A stretch of 5,303 nucleotides of DNA from Bacteroidales bacterium GP2 (GTDB lineage: Bacteria > Bacteroidota > Bacteroidia > Bacteroidales > Muribaculaceae), in NCBI GenBank assembly GCA_001701115.1, contig DAAJ01000033.1, positions 5,193-10,495 of the forward strand, written 5' to 3'. The position numbers and the translations under genes were made by a program. The notes below the pieces were generated by a model. That model saw nothing but the letters and a program-made list of their open reading frames with translations, did not search any database and had not been told where the DNA came from. Positions within the stretch are counted from its first letter, which is position 1; each line of letters opens with the position of its first letter. Below are positions 1-5,303 of this stretch, one piece after another.

Positions 1-3000
1 ACAGCGTCCTCGACTCTTTTTACATTGTCGATAGAAAAACTGCGCCTGCCGTTTTTCTCCCTGATTTGGCAGCGACGTGGATTGTCCTGGAGGTAGTGCA
101 GGATTCGTCCGAACATAGGCGACTGGTAGTATGCCTTGTTGTTGTCATCCACAAAGTAAATGTACATCTTGCCCTGCTTTAGGACAACTTTTTCTATGCC
201 GAGTTTGCGTGCAAGCCGCCTTAATCGGGGAATGCGTAGAAGTTCGGCGGTTTCCGGCGGTATTTTGCCGAATCGGTCCAAAAGCCTTGTCCGGAAAGCC
301 TGAAGGTCAAGCTCACGCTCAATGCTGTCGAGTTCCTGGTACAAGGCAATGCGCTCGCTTTCCTGAGGCACATAATGGGCAGGAAGAAGAAGCTCCATGT
401 CGCTCTCAATTACGCAATCGGCAACAAAGTCCTGTTCCTCCTCAGGATTCTGGGTCGGTTCGCCGGCAAATTCCTCAGTGCGCAATTCCGTCACAGCTTC
501 TTGCAATATCTTCTGGTAGGTTTCATAGCCGAGGTCGGCGATAAATCCGCTCTGCTCCGCTCCAAGAAGATTGCCGGCGCCTCTGATGTCAAGGTCCTGC
601 ATGGCAATATGGATTCCGCTGCCGAGATCGCTGAAACTTTCTATTGCCTGCAAGCGTCGGCGTGCTGTCGGCGACAAAGGTATGTGGGGTGGGACAAGAA
701 GGTAGCAGAATGCCTTTCGGCTGCTTCTGCCGACACGTCCTCTCAACTGGTGCAGCTCGCTTAGCCCGAAATTCTGTGCGTTGTTGATAATTATTGTGTT
801 TACGTTTGGCATATCAATGCCGCTCTCGATTATCGTGGTCGCGAGAAGTATGTCGTAATCATGGTTTGCAAAATCAATTATAGCCTTCTCCAGTTTTTCC
901 GGTGGCATCTGCCCGTGTCCGACAATAGTACGGGCATCGGGAACAAGGCGCTTTACCATCGCTTCAAGTTCATGCAACCCTTCAATCCTTGGATTGACAA
1001 TGAATACCTGACCGTTGCGTGATAGCTCGAAGTTTATTGCCTCGGAAATGATGTCATCGTTCAGCGCGTTCACTGATGTGACGATAGGATACCGGTTGGT
1101 TGGCGGTGTGGTGATAGCCGATAGGTCGCGTGCGCCCATGAGCGAGAATTGCAATGTGCGTGGAATCGGCGTGGCGCTCATTGTAAGAGTGTCGACATTG
1201 GTCTTCATCTGTTTCAGCTTCTCTTTCACGGCAACCCCGAATTTCTGCTCCTCGTCAACAACTAAAAGCCCCAGGTCCTTGAACTTCACAGAGGATCCGA
1301 TAAGCTTGTGTGTGCCAATAAGGATGTCGATTTTTCCTTCTGCAAGGTCGGCAAGAATCTGCTTGACTTGCTTTGGCGTTCGTGCGCGTGAAATGTAATC
1401 CACCCTTACCGGAAAATCCTTAAGCCTGTTCTTGAAAGTATTGAAGTGCTGGTATGCAAGCACCGTTGTCGGCACAAGCACGGCTGTCTGTTTGCTGTCC
1501 GCAGCCGCCTTGAATGCGGCACGGATTGCTATCTCGGTTTTCCCGAAACCCACATCACCGCAAATCAGCCTGTCCATTGGCTTGTCGCTCTCCATGTCGG
1601 CTTTCACCGCCTGTGTGGTAGTCAGCTGGTCCGGGGTGTCTTCGTATATGAAAGATGCTTCGAGCTCCTGCTGCATGTATGAATCCGGGCTGAATCCGAA
1701 TCCTTTTTCCTGTTTGCGTGCGGCGTATAGCTTGATAAGGTCGCGGGCAATATCCTTTAGTTTCGATTTTGTGCGCTCCTTGACTTTGTTCCATGCGCCG
1801 CTGCCGAGTTTGTTGATTTTAGGCTCTACCCCCTCTTTGCCACGGTATTTGGCAAGTTTGTGGAGCGCGTGGATCGACACAAAAATAGTATCGTTATTTG
1901 CGTAGGTGAGTTTTATCATCTCCTGGGTGCGCCCGTTCACATTTGTGCGCAGCAGCCCGGCGAATTTGCCTACGCCGTGGTCTATATGCACAATATAGTC
2001 GCCCGGTTCAATAGCGCTCAACTCTTTGAGCGACAAAGCGAGCTTGCCGGAGCGTGCGCGGTCGCTCTTCAGGTTGTACTTGTGGAAGCGGTCAAAAATC
2101 TGATGGTCGGTGAGCACGGCAATTTTTTGGAGGTGGTCCACAAATCCTTCATGGATTGTGCCATGCACCGGTATAAAGTCTATTTTATCTCCCCTGTCGG
2201 CAAAAATAGCTTTCAGGCGTTCAAACTGTTTTTCGCTGTCGCTTAAAATGTATAGCCTGTAATCCTCTTTCAGCAACCGGGTGAATGATTCACTGATGAG
2301 GTCAAAATTCTTGTGGTAGATTGCCTGCGGAGAGCATTTGAAATCCAGTGAGACCTTTGCCGGTGACGGAGGCTGTGCCGCAGAGGTAAATTCTATTCGC
2401 CTGAAATTGTTGAATCCTGAAGCGAAGGCATCCGGGTCAACGATATTTTTCATCGCGTTTTTGTCACCTTCATCGGCAATAAGGGCGCTGTCGCTGAATG
2501 TTTCCTTGGCAATCGCGGTGATTCTGCTTAGAGTGTACTCAGCGTCTCGGACGGCAAGCAGCGTCCCGGCATCGATGAAATCAAGTATTGATTCTCCAGC
2601 CGAGGCGTTTGCCACATTGGAGGTGATGGCAACCTCCTCAAGTTTCTGTTCTGAGAGCTGCGTTTCAGTATTGAACAATCGTATGGAATCTATCTCGTCG
2701 CCGAAAAAGTCCACACGGTAGGGGAGTTCGTTGCTGTAACCGTATATGTCAAGGATAGAGCCGCGGTTAGCGAAATGCCCCGGCTCGTAAACATAGTCCA
2801 CTTCGGTAAATCCGTTTTCACGCAACCATTTTACCGTTTTAGGCAAATCAGTGGTCGCGCCTTTCTTCAAGCGTATGGTATGGTCGCCGATTACTTTTCT
2901 GGAAGCAACCTTTTCAGCTATTGCCTCCGGGTATGTAACCACAAACCTCAGCTTGGGGTCATCATGCCAGCGGTTAAGGGCTTCAGTGCGCAGAATCTGT

Positions 3001-3296
3001 GACGGAGGGTCGATTTGCCCGTATTTAATGTCACGCTTGTACGCGCTTGGGAAAAAAGCGGCGCTTTCATCGCCGGCAATGCGGGTAATGTCATGGAATA
3101 TATACCCGGCATCATCCATCGAATCTGCTATGACAACAACTGGCGCTTTCTCATTGATTCTGCTTATTGCCATTGCGGCAGAAGAGCCGGCAAGCGAATA
3201 GAAATTTATAATCGGTGCAGATGATTTTAGCGCCTTGTCAAATGCTTTGCCGCGCGCCCCCGAAAGGAAGCGCGCGGATATTTCATCTAAATTCAT
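1..3296 (-). CDS. mfd: Transcription-repair coupling factor Mfd (C-terminus cut by window edge)
   Basis: Mfd is a cytoplasmic dsDNA translocase that pushes stalled RNA polymerase off DNA and recruits UvrA for nucleotide excision repair. My translation gives 1098 uninterrupted codons with no stop before the edge; family members are usually about 1100-1170 residues, so little is missing. Residues 1 to about 320 are the UvrB-like module; LAGSSAA (36-42) lies about where UvrB has its P-loop but lacks GKT, and RGSILDI (178-184) plus YRVDFFGDEIDSIR (193-206) are typical of the UvrA-contact region. The RNA polymerase interaction (CarD/TRCF) domain starts near PGDYIVHIDHGVGKF (431-445). The motor carries Walker A GDVGFGKTE (580-588), DEEQKFG (681-687), TMSATPIPRT (705-714), IIESGIDMP (822-830) and QLRGRVGRS (850-858). 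The TRCF C-terminal domain covers about 960-1098. The ATG overlaps the upstream protease stop and has no clear Shine-Dalgarno site, which fits coupled translation. Identification is secure; the domain borders are approximate. Confidence 0.97.
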   Translation of the reverse strand, partial: MNLDEISARFLSGARGKAFDKALKSSAPIINFYSLAGSSAAMAISRINEKAPVVVIADSMDDAGYIFHDITRIAGDESAAFFPSAYKRDIKYGQIDPPSQILRTEALNRWHDDPKLRFVVTYPEAIAEKVASRKVIGDHTIRLKKGATTDLPKTVKWLRENGFTEVDYVYEPGHFANRGSILDIYGYSNELPYRVDFFGDEIDSIRLFNTETQLSEQKLEEVAITSNVANASAGESILDFIDAGTLLAVRDAEYTLSRITAIAKETFSDSALIADEGDKNAMKNIVDPDAFASGFNNFRRIEFTSAAQPPSPAKVSLDFKCSPQAIYHKNFDLISESFTRLLKEDYRLYILSDSEKQFERLKAIFADRGDKIDFIPVHGTIHEGFVDHLQKIAVLTDHQIFDRFHKYNLKSDRARSGKLALSLKELSAIEPGDYIVHIDHGVGKFAGLLRTNVNGRTQEMIKLTYANNDTIFVSIHALHKLAKYRGKEGVEPKINKLGSGAWNKVKERTKSKLKDIARDLIKLYAARKQEKGFGFSPDSYMQQELEASFIYEDTPDQLTTTQAVKADMESDKPMDRLICGDVGFGKTEIAIRAAFKAAADSKQTAVLVPTTVLAYQHFNTFKNRLKDFPVRVDYISRARTPKQVKQILADLAEGKIDILIGTHKLIGSSVKFKDLGLLVVDEEQKFGVAVKEKLKQMKTNVDTLTMSATPIPRTLQFSLMGARDLSAITTPPTNRYPIVTSVNALNDDIISEAINFELSRNGQVFIVNPRIEGLHELEAMVKRLVPDARTIVGHGQMPPEKLEKAIIDFANHDYDILLATTIIESGIDMPNVNTIIINNAQNFGLSELHQLRGRVGRSSRKAFCYLLVPPHIPLSPTARRRLQAIESFSDLGSGIHIAMQDLDIRGAGNLLGAEQSGFIADLGYETYQKILQEAVTELRTEEFAGEPTQNPEEEQDFVADCVIESDMELLLPAHYVPQESERIALYQELDSIERELDLQAFRTRLLDRFGKIPPETAELLRIPRLRRLARKLGIEKVVLKQGKMYIYFVDDNNKAYYQSPMFGRILHYLQDNPRRCQIREKNGRRSFSIDNVKRVEDA
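3250..3277 (-). other. GC-rich hairpin in the first codons of mfd
   Basis: Eight bases, CCGCGCGC (3250-3257), pair perfectly with GCGCGCGG (3270-3277) across a 12-base gap. The arms lie in codons 7-16 of mfd, starting about 20 bases after the A of its ATG. All eight pairs are G-C, and two further C-G pairs are possible within the loop, so the mRNA should fold strongly here. A stem just beyond the initiating ribosome can slow or time initiation; at this coupled junction it could make mfd depend on ribosomes arriving from the protease gene. The structure is visible in the sequence; the role is inference, and the codons (Ala-Arg, Ala-Arg-Gly) also explain part of the pattern. Confidence 0.45.
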
Positions 3297-4957
3297 TTGC
3301 CGGATTTTGTGGGTTTGAGTATTGACTCATAGCGTCCCGGAGTCTCTATGACTTGTATTGCCGAATCAAGACCTGCGTCTGTCCGCAATCCCATCCTTAT
3401 TCTTCCCGGGTCAAAATAATACCGCTCCATGATTTCACGCATTATTATCGGCTCAATTGCGCCGCGCTGTGAATCGAGGTCCTTGTCAAGAGGTCGGCGC
3501 AGCATTGCCTCAAGCACATCAAACTGGGCGCTGAGGCTGTCACCGTCATACCCTTCGGTTTTTGCTACTTCGCGCAGCCTGCCGAGCATGGTTTCGCACA
3601 CTCGGTCATACTCGAATTTCTTCGGGTCGATAAATGCCTTGAACTCGTTGTACAAAGAGTCGGTGACAGTGAAGGTGTCGAAATCGGGAGCCTGCGGATG
3701 GGTTGCATAATATTTGTTGGCAAAGTCAAATGCCCAGAAGTCGCGCATAATATTATATGTGATTCTGCTGAGCGGCTCGTATTTCACCTCAACGTCCGGA
3801 GTAATGCCTCCTCCGTCACGTACAATCCTGCCGTGCGCGGTGGTGAATGTGTTTGTAAGGCTGTCCGGTATGCGGCTGACTGTGCCGTCTGGGTTACGGT
3901 GGCTGTAGTCTATTGCCTGGATGAGTCGACCGCTGGGTGTGTAATACTTAGCCATGGTCACTTTCAGCAACCCTTCGTAGGGGAGGTCGCGTGTGGTCTG
4001 AACGAGTCCCTTGCCGTATGAACGGTTGCCGACAATGACCGCGCGGTCAAGGTCCTGAAGCGCACCGGCGGTGATTTCAGAAGATGATGCCGTTTCGCCG
4101 TCGATGAGCACAATCAGCGGCATGGTTGTGTTGACAGGCGCATTGGTCGTTTTGTACACCTTTTCATTAAGCAGCCCCTTGCCTTTGGTGCTGAGCACCT
4201 GGGTGCCTTTCGGCACAAAATTGCTCACTACGCTCACCGCGCTTTCAAGCAGTCCGCCTACATTGCCGCGCAGGTCAAGCACCAATGCTTTCACATCCTT
4301 GTTTTCGGTCAGTTCAGTAACCGCTTTCTTCATCTCTTCAGCAGTCGATTCGCTGAAACCGGTGAGTGCGATGTATCCTATGTTGCCGCGTTCCACCCCG
4401 TAGTATGGCACCGACGGTATTTTGATTTTTGCGCGGGTAAGGTCAATTTCGAGAATGGAGTCGGCAACGTATGGACGCTTCACCTGCAGATGGAGCGATG
4501 TGCCTGGAGTGCCTTTAAGCCGCTCAGTCACAAAAGTGCTTGTCTTGCCAAGCATTGTATCTCCGTCAATTGCAACAATGAGGTCGCCGGCACGGAGCCC
4601 CGAGTTGTTTGCCGGAGTGCCTTTCTGGGGACCGGAAAGGTAGACATTGCCGTTGCGCTGCATGATATAGGAGCCTATGCCGCCAAACTCGCCGGTAGTC
4701 ATGGTCTTGAACTCCTCCTGTTCGCTTTTCGGCATATACACCGTATACGGGTCAAGCTCTGCGAGCATGGCGTTTATAGCGGTAGTCACAGCCTTGTCGG
4801 CATCGATGCTGTCAACATAAAAAGTCTGCATCTCCTTGAATACGGAGGTGAAAATATCCATATTGCGCGCCACCGCGTTCTTTTTGCTTCTTGTAGCGCC
4901 CTCTACGCATAGAGCAGCGCAAAGAAGCACCGCCACGCTGTAAAAAAGTTTCCTCAT
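3293..4957 (-). CDS. Exported S41-family C-terminal processing serine protease with PDZ domain
   Basis: This is a 554-residue protease of the CtpA/Prc (Tsp) group, which trims or degrades envelope proteins; its substrates cannot be read from the sequence. Residues 1 to about 20 form a signal peptide (MRKLF, then a hydrophobic core), with likely cleavage near VEG-AT; the cysteines there do not fit a lipobox. Residues 28-85 are the helical region with the AELDPYTVYM motif. A PDZ domain spans about 88-163 (FGGIGSYI, GLRAGDLIVAIDG). The catalytic domain follows: DLRGNVGGLL (228-237), GETASSSEI with probable nucleophile Ser291, and SYGKGLVQ with Lys316 and Gln320. The 25-residue Ser-Lys and 4-residue Lys-Gln spacings match the family. 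YYTPSGRLIQ (338-347) is also typical. About 160 residues after roughly 395 form a C-terminal extension without a motif I recognise. A GTG 21 codons upstream is in frame, but would bury the signal peptide; the ATG has an AAAGGA site 7 bases upstream. The gene ends in an ATGA overlap with mfd. Confidence 0.95.
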   Translation of the reverse strand: MRKLFYSVAVLLCAALCVEGATRSKKNAVARNMDIFTSVFKEMQTFYVDSIDADKAVTTAINAMLAELDPYTVYMPKSEQEEFKTMTTGEFGGIGSYIMQRNGNVYLSGPQKGTPANNSGLRAGDLIVAIDGDTMLGKTSTFVTERLKGTPGTSLHLQVKRPYVADSILEIDLTRAKIKIPSVPYYGVERGNIGYIALTGFSESTAEEMKKAVTELTENKDVKALVLDLRGNVGGLLESAVSVVSNFVPKGTQVLSTKGKGLLNEKVYKTTNAPVNTTMPLIVLIDGETASSSEITAGALQDLDRAVIVGNRSYGKGLVQTTRDLPYEGLLKVTMAKYYTPSGRLIQAIDYSHRNPDGTVSRIPDSLTNTFTTAHGRIVRDGGGITPDVEVKYEPLSRITYNIMRDFWAFDFANKYYATHPQAPDFDTFTVTDSLYNEFKAFIDPKKFEYDRVCETMLGRLREVAKTEGYDGDSLSAQFDVLEAMLRRPLDKDLDSQRGAIEPIIMREIMERYYFDPGRIRMGLRTDAGLDSAIQVIETPGRYESILKPTKSGK

Positions 4958-4964
4958 TGATATA

Positions 4965-4970
4965 TCCTTT
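4965..4970 (-). promoter_or_regulatory. Shine-Dalgarno-like site of the S41 protease gene
   Basis: The minus strand reads AAAGGA followed by seven bases (TATATCA) and the ATG at 4957-4955. Strong Shine-Dalgarno sites are not the rule in Bacteroidota, so this one helps choose the ATG over the GTG at 5020. It lies inside a short inverted repeat (CTTT-ACC-AAAG on the minus strand), which could partly mask it but is too short to weigh much. Confidence 0.55.
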
Positions 4971-4981
4971 GGTAAAGATTG

Positions 4982-5018
4982 AAAAAGTGGGGGCGAAATT
5001 CTGACGCCTTGAAACCAC
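4982..5018 (-). other. Terminator-like hairpin in the leader of the S41 protease gene
   Basis: Read on the minus strand, GTGG (5018-5015) pairs with CCAC (4990-4987), and inside it GGCG (5008-5005) pairs with CGCC (4995-4992) around a nine-base loop. Six unpaired bases on one side and one on the other separate the two stems. Five T residues (4986-4982) follow directly, as in an intrinsic terminator or attenuator. It ends 24 bases before the protease ATG. No gene lies between it and the plus-strand tRNAs, so it would act on the protease's own transcript or on antisense transcription across the tRNA region. The interrupted stem and short T run make this a weak call. Confidence 0.3.
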
Positions 5019-5114
5019 ACTACGAAATTAGCTAATAATATGACAACTATGTGGCTAAAAGAATCAAAAAATGAATAAAATATATATTTTTGATAACTTT
5101 TTTGCCGTTGGTTG

Positions 5115-5145
5115 TTGCATATTCCGATAAAACCTCTTAATTTTG
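5115..5145 (+). promoter_or_regulatory. Bacteroidetes-type promoter for the tRNA-Asn genes
   Basis: TAATTTTG at 5138-5145 matches the Bacteroidetes primary sigma factor -7 consensus TAnnTTTG exactly. TTG at 5115-5117 (within TTGTTG) stands 20 bases upstream and fits the -33 element. Transcription would begin near 5150, about 30 bases before the tRNA, leaving a short 5' leader for RNase P to remove. An AT-rich tract lies upstream (about 5045-5102). The assignment comes from consensus and position only. Confidence 0.75.
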
Positions 5146-5176
5146 CAGCGCAAAAGCCCGGAGGGGCGATGCAAAA
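5141..5176. repeat. Inverted repeat over the tRNA promoter -7 box and pre-tRNA leader
   Basis: TTTTGCA (5141-5147) and TGCAAAA (5170-5176) are exact 7-base inverted copies. Between them, GCCC (5156-5159) and GGGC (5164-5167) can pair around a GGAG loop. The left outer arm includes the TTTG of the -7 box, so the outer arms cannot both be in the transcript, while the inner hairpin would be in the leader RNA. It may be a protein-binding dyad, a leader fold, or chance in AT-rich DNA. Confidence 0.3.
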
Positions 5177-5179
5177 AAC

Positions 5180-5253
5180 GCTTCAGTAGCTCAGTTGGTT
5201 AGAGCACCTGACTGTTAATCAGGGGGTCGTTGGTTCAAGCCCATCCTGAAGCG
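5180..5253 (+). tRNA. trnN: tRNA-Asn (anticodon GTT)
   Basis: This 74-base gene folds as a standard cloverleaf. The acceptor stem is GCTTCAG (5180-5186) with CTGAAGC (5246-5252), all seven pairs Watson-Crick, followed by discriminator G5253. The D-arm is GCTC/GAGC around AGTTGGTTA. The anticodon stem CCTGA/TCAGG holds loop CTGTTAA with anticodon GTT (5214-5216), which reads AAC and AAU. The variable loop has five bases. The T-arm GTTGG-TTCAAGC-CCATC has one T-T mismatch (5230 with 5244, tRNA positions 50 and 64). No CCA is encoded, so it must be added after processing. It probably shares a transcript with the next tRNA gene. Confidence 0.97.
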
Positions 5254-5276
5254 CACAGAGAGATTAGTAAATTTAA

Positions 5277-5303
5277 GCTTCAGTAGCTCAGTTGGTTAGA
5301 GCA
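5277..5303 (+). tRNA. tRNA, 5' part only, probably a second tRNA-Asn
   Basis: The last 27 bases of the window match the first 27 bases of the preceding tRNA-Asn exactly: acceptor 5' strand GCTTCAG, TA, the whole D-arm and the base after it. The anticodon is beyond the window. Identity through the acceptor stem and D-arm suggests a tandem copy of tRNA-Asn, but another tRNA with the same 5' half cannot be excluded. The spacer from the first gene is 23 bases, AT-rich apart from its start, with no terminator or new promoter visible, so the two are probably cotranscribed. Confidence 0.85.

Noticed and set aside
3141..3296. Possible disruption of mfd because the N-terminal module lacks a P-loop GKT
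   Set aside because: Loss of the UvrB-type ATPase motifs in the N-terminal module is normal for Mfd. The reading frame is intact and the C-terminal motor motifs are complete.
131..4912. Many plus-strand open frames of about 60-160 codons across the region, plus a few minus-strand frames in other phases
   Set aside because: They lie antisense to, or in other phases of, two genes with clear family motifs. Their products are Ser-, Cys- or Arg-rich without recognisable domains, and none has a convincing promoter or ribosome binding site.
4958..5020. A 21-residue N-terminal extension of the S41 protease from a GTG at 5020
   Set aside because: It would place the signal peptide inside the protein. 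It crosses the leader hairpin, and the ATG at 4957 has its own AAAGGA site at good spacing.
5023..5030. Minus-strand TAATTTCG as a -7 box for the protease-mfd unit
   Set aside because: It has one mismatch to TAnnTTTG, and the nearest upstream TTG is only 13 bases away (5046-5044), while a TTTG is 34 bases away. Without a well-placed -33 element I do not call it a promoter, although a promoter must lie somewhere in this interval or upstream.
1..5303. A possible defence, mobile or otherwise undescribed system
   Set aside because: Both proteins are recognisable housekeeping families and the rest is tRNA genes and their leader. I see no transposase, integrase, array of repeats, or cluster of unknown genes.

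Overview
The window looks like a housekeeping stretch of a Bacteroidota (probably Bacteroidales) chromosome. This rests on the Bacteroidetes-type promoter in front of the tRNAs (a -33 TTG and an exact TAnnTTTG -7 box), the style of both proteins, and tRNAs without an encoded CCA end. Order and family are inferred from the sequence alone.

Layout: two large genes on the minus strand fill positions 1 to 4957. The first to be transcribed encodes an exported S41-family (C-terminal processing/Tsp type) serine protease of 554 residues, with a signal peptide, a PDZ domain and a Ser-Lys-Gln catalytic set. Its stop codon overlaps the start codon of the next gene in an ATGA junction. That gene is mfd, the transcription-repair coupling factor, which reads open for 1098 codons and leaves the window at position 1, probably only a few residues before its end. 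The many plus-strand open frames across this region are antisense shadows of these two genes.

Positions 4958 to 5179 are an AT-rich intergenic region. It holds the protease leader, with a Shine-Dalgarno-like site and a terminator-like hairpin, and a good plus-strand promoter for tRNA genes. A complete tRNA-Asn (anticodon GTT) follows at 5180-5253. The first 27 bases of a second, so far identical tRNA gene reach the window edge after a 23-base spacer, suggesting a tandem tRNA-Asn pair.

Function: the protease acts in the envelope, and Mfd removes stalled RNA polymerase and recruits UvrA for repair. There is no obvious pathway link, so the overlap probably reflects shared transcription and coupled translation. 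I see no mobile element, CRISPR array, defence system or clearly new system. The points worth a second look are small: the coupled junction with a strong hairpin just inside mfd, the leader hairpin, the dyad at the tRNA promoter, and a U-U mismatch in the tRNA T-stem.
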